Shown: positions 34,826 through 43,318 of the stretch, in pieces | Position numbering within the stretch: position 1 is the first letter of the stretch | Layout of the letters: every line of letters starts with the position of its first letter | Origin: Emcibacter sp. | GTDB lineage: Bacteria; Pseudomonadota; Alphaproteobacteria; Sphingomonadales; Emcibacteraceae | Direction: 5' to 3' | Assembly: GCA_021647465.1 (NCBI GenBank) | Contig: JAKIUQ010000005.1 | Span: forward strand, 124,001-188,000 | DNA length: 64,000 nucleotides | Notes under the pieces: model-generated | Seen by the model: the letters and a program-made list of their open reading frames with translations, nothing else | Told to the model about the DNA's origin: nothing | Databases searched by the model: none | Made by a program: the position numbers and the translations under genes

Positions 34826-35895
34826 TAATCCTGATCTGGAACCATAATGGCCCGGCGGCTCAATTTATGGGCATTGGCCAGTGTGATAACGTCGTTTAAT
34901 TGGGATAGGGGATATTCAATTATATTATCCCGCAAGTTGATACTGCCGTCCAAAACGCCCTTGACGACCGCCGGATAATATTTTGGACTACAGCCCCAAT
35001 TGCCAAATATGTCAGCATCAAAGGCCATGATATTGCTCAGGCGTAATTCCAGTTTACCCATTGTAAAGCCAATAATGCCAAGCGTTCCGGCAAAAGTTAA
35101 CAAAGAAAAAGCCACATTTTGACCCGCTGTCGATCCGCTGGTTTCATATATCTTCCATTGATATTTGGGCAGCTTATGTTCCTTAACCAGCGCGCGGATC
35201 TGGCTTTTAATATCGCGGCTGTCCATGCCTGCGGTGCAGATACCAAAATCAGCGCCCTGCTGTTTAACGGCGGTAATTTTTGTCTCGTCAATATCCAGTG
35301 CAATAACCGTTGCGCCCCTGTTATGGGCATGCTGCGCCATATATAATCCGACGCCGCCCGTGCCAATAACGATAGCCAAATCACCCTTTTTTAAACCGCT
35401 GCGGATCATGGATTGATAGGGGGTCGTGATGGCATCGGCGATGACAGACATATCCTGTAGCTTGAAATCACCAAGGTTATCAGGTATCTGGCAAAGGAAG
35501 CGGGCAGGGACTTTGATATGGCTGGCAAAACCGCCGGCAAAATCATTGCCGGGCATTAATTGATGTTGGCAGATATTGTCGCGCCCTGCCTTACAAAGCA
35601 CACATTCCCCGCAAGGCAGAACCGCCGGAATGATGACTTTTTTTTCCAGCATATTTTGATAATTTTTTCCGGCAAATTCCACTGTGCCGCTAATTTCATG
35701 GCCAAGGATCAAGGGCAGATCATGCTTGGTGCCGACCGCGCCGGATATAAATCCCAAGTCCGTATGGCAAAGGCCGCATCCCGCGACTTTTACCACCACA
35801 TCCTCATCGGAAATACCATCAATGAGAAAGGCGCGTTTTTCCAGCGGCTTGCCTTTGCTTGCAAAAAACATTCCCCATGCTTCTATTGGCGACAT
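34825..35895 (-). CDS. had: 6-hydroxycyclohex-1-ene-1-carbonyl-CoA dehydrogenase
   Basis: A 356-residue zinc-type medium-chain dehydrogenase oxidising the Dch product to 6-oxocyclohex-1-ene-1-carbonyl-CoA with NAD. Catalytic zinc ligands are in GCGLCHTDLG and GHEISG, and the structural-zinc loop is CGECVLCKAGRDNIC. The NAD motif is IGTGGVGLYMAQHA. Its N-terminus (AWGMFFASKGKPLE) matches the Had family. It is the first gene of the eleven-gene operon. Confidence 0.92.
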   Translation of the reverse strand: MSPIEAWGMFFASKGKPLEKRAFLIDGISDEDVVVKVAGCGLCHTDLGFISGAVGTKHDLPLILGHEISGTVEFAGKNYQNMLEKKVIIPAVLPCGECVLCKAGRDNICQHQLMPGNDFAGGFASHIKVPARFLCQIPDNLGDFKLQDMSVIADAITTPYQSMIRSGLKKGDLAIVIGTGGVGLYMAQHAHNRGATVIALDIDETKITAVKQQGADFGICTAGMDSRDIKSQIRALVKEHKLPKYQWKIYETSGSTAGQNVAFSLLTFAGTLGIIGFTMGKLELRLSNIMAFDADIFGNWGCSPKYYPAVVKGVLDGSINLRDNIIEYPLSQLNDVITLANAHKLSRRAIMVPDQD

Positions 35896-36273
35896 ATCTT
35901 TCTCCTTGGGCGGGCTGTTTCGTTAAATGTCCTTATTTTTGGCTGCAAAATTAATTAACCGACCATTCGTTAAGTTAATAAAAAATATATGCTTTAGCAA
36001 TGAAAAATTTCCTAAACTACAAAGAAAATCCTGCAATTATAAGATACTAATGAATATAATTAATGTATTAAATTAATGTTGTTGTGTGGTTTAATTGACC
36101 AATTATAAAGCATGCATCAGGATTTAAGTATGATGTAAGTCAATTATTGGAAGAGCCTTATTAAAGATGTTAAGGGAAAAAGATGAGGGATATTATCCTC
36201 AAAATCTGAGGGTCATTCAGCGAAATATATGATAAATCATGGTTGTTAGAAGCTGATTCTATAGTTCTTTGCG
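35896..36273. other. AT-rich promoter region upstream of the had operon
   Basis: About 378 bases without a gene, between had and the patatin gene (both minus strand). It must hold the promoter of the had-dch-...-hcr operon. An inverted repeat lies 60 bases from the had start (separate entry). The three short words TGAGG (36184-36188), CCTCA (36197-36201) and TGAGG (36207-36211) could form either of two small hairpins. The plus-strand frame from 36243 overlaps the patatin gene and is not credible. Confidence 0.6.
35955..35973. promoter_or_regulatory. Candidate operator upstream of had
   Basis: TTAAC (35955-35959) and GTTAA (35969-35973) flank CGACCATTC. The CGACCATTCG core resembles motifs bound by TetR-type regulators of acyl-CoA catabolism, but I cannot match it to a specific one. 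No regulator gene for the island lies in the window, so the protein would be encoded elsewhere. Confidence 0.35.
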
Positions 36274-38538
36274 TTAAAAAGATTGCCCCAGTGAGAAATG
36301 CAGGGATTGCTCATTACGGTCTGTCATACCAAATCCGAAATATATTGGCCCAATGGGACTATCTATGCCAAGAAAGACGCTGCCGGCAAAAATTAATGAC
36401 TGTAAATTCACATCATTCTTATTATCCCAAACGTTACCCGTTTCGACCGACGCACCGATATAAATGGGGAAATCTATGATATTAAGCTGTTCTTTTGTTA
36501 ACTGCCTGTGATAACGGATTGCGCCATAACCCAGAAAAGCGCCGCTAAGTTGTCTCCTCGCAACGCCAGACATAAATTGAAAGCCCCCCATTGAAAAGGC
36601 GGAAGGTACTTGGCCGTCGCGGCTGAAGGTCGCCCCTGCCACAAGGGTAAAGTCCAATGTGTTTTTACCGAAACTTTTAACATATCGCGCCCCGGCCTGA
36701 AAAAGATTAAATTCATTATTGCCGCCCAGAATTTTTCGGGCACCATAATAGGTCATGGATACCCTGAGCCCCTCTTTGGGGAAGCTGATACGATCAAATG
36801 TGTCGACGTTTAATTGGGCTATCATGGCCGTAGAAATGAATCTTTCCCCACTAAAGAAAGAAAAGCTTCCATCATTTTCACGAATTTTGATCCATTGCCG
36901 ACTCATTCCGGCTTTGATTTCGCCCCATGTGCCCAGTAGCAGCCCCCCAAAGGCGCTAAAATCGACTGCAGAAATGCGCAATTCCTCTGTGATAACGCCA
37001 TCTTCATAGACTGAACTATTGTTCGCGCCGATGGAAGCCTTCCCTGAAATAAACAGATTAGAGACGATGTTAAGCGGTTGATAATATTCCCCGGCGAGTA
37101 ATAGATTTTCCCCGGTTTCCGCATCAAACCGCAGTTCAGCGCCAAGGTCATTCACTTCAGTCATTGTCAGGCTGGACAGCAGGCTATAGCTGCTATCGCC
37201 TTTTATGTTATCGGACAATAACAGCCCGAAACGAATATGGTTCTTGCCAATGGAGCTTGCCGTTGCTTTAATCAGGACACCTGTTTTTCCATCTTCGGTA
37301 ATGAGGTCATAGGAAACACGTTCAAATGCTTCCAGGCCATATACTTTGGCTATTTTTTTATTGAGCTCTTCAGGCGATAGAGGCAACCCCGTTTTGATTT
37401 CCAGATGCCGCAATATCATTTGATCGGATAGATTGGTATCATTTTCGATACGGACAAATTCTATGACTGGGGGTAATTTTTTTGTGACCAATTGTATATT
37501 GTTTGTATCGGCATATTGGCTTAATCTTGCTTTAAATTTACGGGCGGCGATGGCTCCTTTGGGAATAGCCTCGGTTATCTTCATAAAGTCGCCATTCGTT
37601 AAGCCGACCAAATCCGGACGGATAATGATATGATCAAGCTTCGATTTTTTCAGAGCGTCTATCTGGCGCACAGAATTATTATGGCCCAGAAGGCGGATTA
37701 ACTGGTCTGTTACGCTTAAGACAGATGTTATGTTATTCTTTGTCAGAAGAGGGCTGCCCACATCAACCACAATGATAAAATCTGCGCCCATATTCCGAAC
37801 AATATCAATGGGCACATTGTTGGCCACACTGCCATCGATCAGCAGGCGGCCATCCAGTTCTACCGGCGGCAAAAGAGCCGGAATTGACATGCTGGCAAAC
37901 AGGGCAAGCCCCAGGTCGCCTTTTTTTAATATGGCGGCTTTTCCCGTTTCTATATCGGTTGCGATGGCCCGAAAACGGATGGGCAGATCGTCAAAATTTT
38001 TGATATTTTGAACCGGATAAGTGCGTTGTTTTAACTGCAGAAGAAGTTTCTGACCTTTAATCAATCCCTTTGGGAAAGCGATTTTTCCACCTTTAAACCC
38101 GAGTTTGAAATCCATGAGCCGGTCATCGTCAGATCTTTTATGGCGAAATTGCATATCCTTGCGCTCGGTGCGATCGTCAAATATATTTTGCCAGTCAATA
38201 TCATGGACAATTTTCTCAATTTCAAGGGCCGTATAACCAGAGGCGTAAAGGCCGCCCACCACGGCGCCCATGCTGGTGCCTGCGATCATATCTACGGCAA
38301 TATCCATCTCTTCCAATATTTTTAACACCCCGATATGGGCCGCGCCCCGCGCGCCGCCTCCGCTTAAGACAAGGCCTATTTTGGGTTTTGATTTTTTCTG
38401 CGGGAGGTCGTTCTCTATGGTTTTCTTGGCAAAAACATGGGGAGGATACAGGAGAATGAATATGGTTAACAGCAGGTACGGGATGCGCATTAATGAATGC
38501 GGTTTATGATGTGATGCAGGATATGAGTTATCATTCAT
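36274..38538 (-). CDS. Patatin-like phospholipase with POTRA and Omp85-type barrel (type Vd autotransporter)
   Basis: A 754-residue protein. A hydrophobic signal segment ends at PPHVFA; the true start may be Met17 at 38490. A patatin domain follows (about residues 50-350) with the oxyanion GGGARGAAHIG, nucleophile GTSMG and Asp in LLIDGSVANN. A POTRA-like region lies at about 365-430, then a C-terminal barrel (HIRFGLLLSDN... ending YFGFGMTDRNEQSLHFSLGQSF). This is the architecture of PlpD-type Vd autotransporters: phospholipase A1 exposed at or released from the outer membrane. The final Phe is typical of outer-membrane barrels. Confidence 0.88.
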   Translation of the reverse strand: MNDNSYPASHHKPHSLMRIPYLLLTIFILLYPPHVFAKKTIENDLPQKKSKPKIGLVLSGGGARGAAHIGVLKILEEMDIAVDMIAGTSMGAVVGGLYASGYTALEIEKIVHDIDWQNIFDDRTERKDMQFRHKRSDDDRLMDFKLGFKGGKIAFPKGLIKGQKLLLQLKQRTYPVQNIKNFDDLPIRFRAIATDIETGKAAILKKGDLGLALFASMSIPALLPPVELDGRLLIDGSVANNVPIDIVRNMGADFIIVVDVGSPLLTKNNITSVLSVTDQLIRLLGHNNSVRQIDALKKSKLDHIIIRPDLVGLTNGDFMKITEAIPKGAIAARKFKARLSQYADTNNIQLVTKKLPPVIEFVRIENDTNLSDQMILRHLEIKTGLPLSPEELNKKIAKVYGLEAFERVSYDLITEDGKTGVLIKATASSIGKNHIRFGLLLSDNIKGDSSYSLLSSLTMTEVNDLGAELRFDAETGENLLLAGEYYQPLNIVSNLFISGKASIGANNSSVYEDGVITEELRISAVDFSAFGGLLLGTWGEIKAGMSRQWIKIRENDGSFSFFSGERFISTAMIAQLNVDTFDRISFPKEGLRVSMTYYGARKILGGNNEFNLFQAGARYVKSFGKNTLDFTLVAGATFSRDGQVPSAFSMGGFQFMSGVARRQLSGAFLGYGAIRYHRQLTKEQLNIIDFPIYIGASVETGNVWDNKNDVNLQSLIFAGSVFLGIDSPIGPIYFGFGMTDRNEQSLHFSLGQSF

Positions 38539-38721
38539 TTTATATTCAGATTCTTATGTTAATTATTATAAAAGCTCAATGATTGATGGAATTTAAGACT
38601 TAATTTAACATTTTTTGAATTAAAATCTCCCATTTTTTAATTGCTCATAAAATATTAAGCATTATAAAAGCTTAAATCGTAAAAATAACCAATAGTAACT
38701 ATTAAACAGGCGGATGAATAA

Positions 38722-39078
38722 ATGAGAGTATGGCGTAACTTTAGCATGGCATTTTTAGGGGCAACATTTTTCTTCGGGATGGCTCAACAGGCTTTGGCTT
38801 TTGGGCAATCTGATCATATTGTGATTGCCGATAAAATGGTTATCCTTGAGCAATATGAAGACGCTAAAAAAATATACCGGAAGATCATAGACTCATCCAA
38901 GCCCTCGGTTACGGTCGCTTATGCTCATTATAAACTTGGCGCGATGTATAAAAGACAAAATGATCCGGACAAGGCCAAAGAAGAATATAAAAAAGGCCTG
39001 TATAGCTTGAAGAAATCCGGTCAAAGTAATCATCAGATAGCCAAACATCTTACCCAAGCCTTAAATGTTTTTGATTGA
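38722..39078 (+). CDS. Small secreted TPR-like protein
   Basis: A 118-residue protein with a signal peptide (FSMAFLGATFFFGMAQQALA, cleavage near ALA-FG). Two helical repeats of TPR type follow: KMVILEQYEDAKKIYRKII and AHYKLGAMYKRQNDPDKAKEEYKKGL. It probably mediates protein contacts in the periplasm. It is transcribed divergently from the patatin gene across a 180-base AT-rich gap and converges with ilvD. No specific function recognised. Confidence 0.75.
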   Translation: MRVWRNFSMAFLGATFFFGMAQQALAFGQSDHIVIADKMVILEQYEDAKKIYRKIIDSSKPSVTVAYAHYKLGAMYKRQNDPDKAKEEYKKGLYSLKKSGQSNHQIAKHLTQALNVFD

Positions 39079-39085
39079 TGAATTT

Positions 39086-40951
39086 TCACTCTTGCGGCTC
39101 TTCCCGGGTTGCCAGATTGGAAATATCTCTAATCGCCCCCTTGTCGGCTGATGTTGCCATCAAGGCGTAGGCCTGCAAGGCTTTTGAAACTTTTCGGGGG
39201 CGGGGGGCTGTTGGTTTCCAGCCGTTTTTGCCTTTGGCATTCATGAGCTTTCGGCGTTTCGCCAGTTCCTGATCGGATATGTCGATACGGATGATCCTGC
39301 GGGGAATATCAATGTCAATCACATCCCCATTTTCAACCAATGCAATCGCGCCGCCAGAAGCCGCTTCCGGGGAGACATGACCAATGCTTAGGCCCGATGT
39401 GCCGCCGGAAAAACGCCCGTCTGTGACCAGCGCGCATTTGCTGCCCAGTCCCATGGCCTTTAAATATGATGTGGGATAGAGCATTTCCTGCATGCCGGGG
39501 CCGCCTCTGGGGCCTTCATAACGAATAATAACGACGTCTCCGGCCTGTATTTTGCCGGTTGTGATGCCTTTAACGGCATCCTCCTGACTTTCATAGAGCC
39601 GGGCGGGGCCGGAGAAGGTTAAATTTTCATCATCCACGCCGGCGGTTTTAACGATGCAGCCATCAAGGGCAATATTCCCCTGCAGAACGGCAAGCCCGCC
39701 GTCTTGGCTATAGGCGTTTTCCACGGAACGAATGCAGCCGCCTTTGCGGTCAAGGTCAAGGGCTGTATACCGGCGGTTTTGAGAGAAGGCTTCGGTAGTT
39801 CTAACGCCGCCCGGCGCGGCCCTGAAATAGGTCAGTATATCTTCATCTGTTGTGCGGGTAATATCATATTCCTGAATAAGCTGCGCGATGCTGTTGCCAC
39901 TGACAGTGCCGCAGTCGCGGTGGAGAAGGCCGCCTTTTTCCAATTCCCCCAGAATGCTCATGATGCCGCCCGCCCGGTGCGCATCTTCCATATGATATTC
40001 CTGGGTGGCCGGGGCCAGTTTGCAGATATTGGGCACTTTTTTCGAGAGCCGGTCAATATCATTCATGGTGAAGTCAACTTCCGCCTCCTGCGCGGCGGCC
40101 AGAAGATGCAGCACCGTGTTGGTTGAACCGCCCATGGCAATATCAAGTGTTATGGCATTTTCAAAGGCTTTGAAACTTGCAATGGATATTGGCAGAACAG
40201 AATGGTCATCATCTTCATAATAGGCTTTGGTGTTTTTGGTGATGGTTCTTGCGGCCTTCAGAAACAGCTCTTTTCTGTCGGCGTGGGTGGCGAGCAAAGT
40301 GCCATTGCCGGGCAAAGACAGGCCCAAAACCTCTGTCAGGCAATTCATGCTGTTGGCGGTAAACATGCCGGAACATGATCCGCAAGTGGGGCAGGCTTCG
40401 CGCTCGACTTCTTCGACGATTTCATCGCTCACCGTTGGATCAACGCCCATGATGATGGCATCCACAAGGTCCAGTTTATGATTTACGCTGCTTGTTTTGC
40501 CGGCTTCCATGGGCCCGCCAGAGACAAAGACTGCCGGCATATTCAACCGGAGCGCCGCCATTAACATGCCGGGGGTGATTTTGTCACAGTTGGAAATACA
40601 GATCATCGCGTCCGCGCAATGAGCCTCGACCATATATTCAACGCTATCGGCGATAATTTCACGGCTGGGCAGAGAGTAAAGCATACCATCATGGCCCATG
40701 GCAATGCCGTCATCGACAGCTATGGTATTGAATTCCTTGGCAATGCCGCCATGCTTTTCAATTTCCCGCGCCACCATTTGGCCAAGGTCTTTTAAATGGA
40801 CATGCCCCGGAACAAACTGGGTGAAGCTATTGACCACGGCAATGATCGGCTTGCCGAAATCTTCATCCTTGACACCTGTTGCCCGCCATAATGCCCGTGC
40901 GCCAGCCATATTTCGGCCATGGGTTGATGTTTTTGAACGATAGGGCGGCAT
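39086..40951 (-). CDS. ilvD: Dihydroxy-acid dehydratase
   Basis: A 621-residue Fe-S dehydratase of valine/isoleucine/pantothenate synthesis. Motifs include CISNCDKITPGMLMAALR, ACPTCGSCSGMFTANSMNCL, the substrate helix MGGSTNTVLHLLAAA and the C-terminal VTDGRFSGGTSGLSIGHVSPEA. Length is normal for the long (IlvD) group. It appears to be monocistronic; the nearest IlvB-like gene (4577) is far away. Confidence 0.96.
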   Translation of the reverse strand: MPPYRSKTSTHGRNMAGARALWRATGVKDEDFGKPIIAVVNSFTQFVPGHVHLKDLGQMVAREIEKHGGIAKEFNTIAVDDGIAMGHDGMLYSLPSREIIADSVEYMVEAHCADAMICISNCDKITPGMLMAALRLNMPAVFVSGGPMEAGKTSSVNHKLDLVDAIIMGVDPTVSDEIVEEVEREACPTCGSCSGMFTANSMNCLTEVLGLSLPGNGTLLATHADRKELFLKAARTITKNTKAYYEDDDHSVLPISIASFKAFENAITLDIAMGGSTNTVLHLLAAAQEAEVDFTMNDIDRLSKKVPNICKLAPATQEYHMEDAHRAGGIMSILGELEKGGLLHRDCGTVSGNSIAQLIQEYDITRTTDEDILTYFRAAPGGVRTTEAFSQNRRYTALDLDRKGGCIRSVENAYSQDGGLAVLQGNIALDGCIVKTAGVDDENLTFSGPARLYESQEDAVKGITTGKIQAGDVVIIRYEGPRGGPGMQEMLYPTSYLKAMGLGSKCALVTDGRFSGGTSGLSIGHVSPEAASGGAIALVENGDVIDIDIPRRIIRIDISDQELAKRRKLMNAKGKNGWKPTAPRPRKVSKALQAYALMATSADKGAIRDISNLATREEPQE

Positions 40952-41142
40952 ATTTAAATCCTTGCTAAGACAAATTGATATTGTGGCATATCAGTAAGTA
41001 TATATTATCATTTTGATTTTTGTCGATATTTTATTGCGAATTTAATCGTAAAAAAAGCTTGGTAAAATTGACAGGTGACAATTACACTATAACCAAATAA
41101 GGGACTATTAAGTTCAGAAAATATATAACCTCGAGGGAAGAC

Positions 41143-41661
41143 ATGATGATCAACAAAGCCGCAATATTCTTTATATTCTCAGGCAGTATTATTCTGGTTA
41201 ATAGTCCGGTTCAGGCCGCGCCGCCGAATACCATGCTGGAATGTGCAAAAATTATTGATGATACGCGCCGTTTGGCTTGTTTTGATGCCGCCGTGAAAAA
41301 TATACCTGGAAGTCCGGATATTATCCAAAAAATGATGCCAACCAAGGAAGAAAAGCTTGCCAGTTTCGGCAAAACACAATTACGGAAATCGCCTGTGAAG
41401 GCCGTGCGGGTAAAACAAAAAAAAGCCGAAGAGAAAGATCTGAAAGAAATTACCTTAAAAGTTAGGAAATCAGCTTATACGGCAACAAAAAAATTCGTTC
41501 TATTCATGGAGAATGGTCAGGTTTGGAAACAGAAAGACGGGGGTAAAATTCGTCTGCCAAAAGGCGCATTTGAGGTTGTCATTAAAAAAGGTATGATCGG
41601 CGGATTTAATATGATTGTCCCGACTAAAAAGACGATTATCAAAGTGATACGCTTGAAATAA
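41143..41661 (+). CDS. Uncharacterised periplasmic protein
   Basis: A 172-residue protein with a signal peptide (AAIFFIFSGSIILVNSPVQAA). Just after it comes LECAKIIDDTRRLACFDAAV, a two-cysteine start seen in many secreted proteobacterial proteins including VasI-like ones. The middle is Lys-rich and probably disordered, and the end is a small beta-rich domain (VWKQKDGGKIRLPKGAFEVVIKKG). Function not recognised. GAGGGAAG precedes the ATG. Confidence 0.7.
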   Translation: MMINKAAIFFIFSGSIILVNSPVQAAPPNTMLECAKIIDDTRRLACFDAAVKNIPGSPDIIQKMMPTKEEKLASFGKTQLRKSPVKAVRVKQKKAEEKDLKEITLKVRKSAYTATKKFVLFMENGQVWKQKDGGKIRLPKGAFEVVIKKGMIGGFNMIVPTKKTIIKVIRLK

Positions 41662-41849
41662 CAACCATATTCATGGCGCGTCATTTTAAGCTCAATATCC
41701 CAAAATGAGACAACCTATTAATAAACTGTAAAGTATTTGATACAGTTTTATCGTATCTATGATTCCTTATTTTCTAGACCTGTCGGTAACGCGTTGAAAT
41801 TTAATATTAAAATTAATTTGGCCCATAAATTGCTTAGTCATAAACAAAA

Positions 41850-41864
41850 CCGCTCATGCAGCGG
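41850..41864 (+). other. Small hairpin in the leader of the Sel1-like gene
   Basis: CCGCT (41850-41854) and AGCGG (41860-41864) flank CATGC, about 30 bases before the ATG at 41895. It may be part of a 5' untranslated leader. There is no T-run, so it is not a terminator. Confidence 0.25.
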
Positions 41865-41894
41865 GAATACTGTTAATAGGGTAAGGATTTTCTG

Positions 41895-42260
41895 ATGGTG
41901 AATAAATTAGTTCTTTTAATATCAACTGTTGTTTTTGTCATGTCGGCGGTTGCGTCACAGGCTGCCACACGGACAAATGCCCCGCTGGAAATGGCTAAAA
42001 TTGAGAATCCGGATTCTGAAAGAGAATGTCTGGAGGCATTCGTAAGTTCAAAATTTTCTTATGCCCACCGTCTTTGCCTGTCTCTTGCCCGGCAAGGTCT
42101 GCGTGATGCGCAATTGGTCACAGGTTTGATGTATGCCTTTGGGGAAGGGACGGAAAAAAATTCTGTTCTGGCCGAATTATGGCTGAATGAGGCGGCCCGG
42201 AACGGCAGCATGGAAGCAAAAGAAGTTCTTGATGATATTCAGGCGCTGGATAAGAAATAG
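41895..42260 (+). CDS. Small secreted Sel1-repeat protein
   Basis: A 121-residue protein with a signal peptide (VLLISTVVFVMSAVASQAA) followed by a Sel1-type repeat: ARQGLRDAQLVTGLMYAFGEGTEKNSVLAELWLNEAARNGSMEAKEVL. Two cysteines (ECLEAF, HRLCLSL) may form a disulfide. Sel1 proteins act as scaffolds in envelope signalling or secretion; no target can be named. Confidence 0.75.
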   Translation: MVNKLVLLISTVVFVMSAVASQAATRTNAPLEMAKIENPDSERECLEAFVSSKFSYAHRLCLSLARQGLRDAQLVTGLMYAFGEGTEKNSVLAELWLNEAARNGSMEAKEVLDDIQALDKK

Positions 42261-42306
42261 AATATTGAGGCCCATAAAAATTGAGGGGATAAGCAGGTCT
42301 TTTTCT

Positions 42307-43215
42307 CTAGAAATAATATTTTAACTGAAATCCGCCGCCGATATCGGGGCTATTGTCACTTAATCCTGTGATGCCATAAAAATACGCCCCCCAATTTTCT
42401 GTCCCCCATTTTTCTGGAAAGCGATAATCCATATAGACCTGTATCTCTTGCAGGTTGGCCGTGTTGACATTAACCGATTTTCTTAGGTCATAGGACAGAC
42501 CCAACGTTATATCACGGTTCAGATAATAGGCCATGCCGAGCGAGGCGAACCAGATATTCTGCAAATCATAATAGTCTGTTTTGCCAACGTAACGATAGCC
42601 AAGCGTGGCAAAGGGCAAGAAATTCCCTATTATTTTAGTTGCGCTGAATTGCAAGCTGAAATCTGTTTTCCCTGTGCTTAACCCGTCGCTTACGTTCGTG
42701 GTGGGGATTTTAATCTGGGCGGTAATATCAAAATATAAATTTTGCGCTCTTAATTCATTAAAGGCATAGGAGCCGCTAAGGAAAATATCGCCCATGCCGT
42801 CATCGCTGCCTTGGGCGATATCCCCTTCAGAAAAATCAGTTAACAATGTCGCAAAGCCAGTGCCGGGCATAATATTATCTTCGCCTGTGACGCGAACATA
42901 CCCGCTGCTGACACGAAAGCTCCATGCCTCAACCGTATAGTTGAGTGATATGGGCATATAAATCATTTTAGTTTTTGTAAGATTGCCGTAATCGCCTTGG
43001 GTATAGTCAAAACCAACATGAAGGGAGACTTCTGACTGACTTTCCAGAGCAATCACATGATAATCACGTAAAATCAGATCAATATCATCCCCATATCCAT
43101 CGGTTTCTTGGGCGACATCATTCAGGAACAGATCTGTTTCCTGAGCCTTGGGCATGCATAAGGTTGATAGAAAAATTGATCCGGTTAAAATAGCGGTTGT
43201 TGCAAAGTTATACAT
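42307..43215 (-). CDS. Outer-membrane beta-barrel protein of unknown function
   Basis: A 302-residue exported protein. Starting at Met13 of the longest frame (43215) gives a clean signal peptide (MYNFATTAILTGSIFLSTL). The rest alternates polar and hydrophobic residues with many aromatics, for example VSLHVGFDYTQGDYGNL, MIYMPISLNYTVEAWSFRVSSGY and FATLGYRYVGKTDYY. It ends in QLKYYF, as outer-membrane barrels do. It resembles the phenol-degradation MetA/transporter-like barrels only loosely. The frame extends to 43251. Confidence 0.6.
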   Translation of the reverse strand: MYNFATTAILTGSIFLSTLCMPKAQETDLFLNDVAQETDGYGDDIDLILRDYHVIALESQSEVSLHVGFDYTQGDYGNLTKTKMIYMPISLNYTVEAWSFRVSSGYVRVTGEDNIMPGTGFATLLTDFSEGDIAQGSDDGMGDIFLSGSYAFNELRAQNLYFDITAQIKIPTTNVSDGLSTGKTDFSLQFSATKIIGNFLPFATLGYRYVGKTDYYDLQNIWFASLGMAYYLNRDITLGLSYDLRKSVNVNTANLQEIQVYMDYRFPEKWGTENWGAYFYGITGLSDNSPDIGGGFQLKYYF

Positions 43216-43318
43216 AGTATTTCTAACCCCGAGTATTTCTTGAAAGACCATTTTACATTTTTGTTTTATTATGTCCAGAAAGCCCTATAAGTAATAAAAA
43301 ATATTCTGGAGATTTCGC

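Noticed and set aside
36243..36479. 78-residue plus-strand frame upstream of the patatin 3' end
   Set aside because: Mostly antisense to the patatin barrel and without family resemblance.
41068..41093. Sigma-70 promoter TTGACA ... TATAAC before the gene at 41143
   Set aside because: The spacing is 14 bases, too short for a standard promoter; the boxes may be coincidental.
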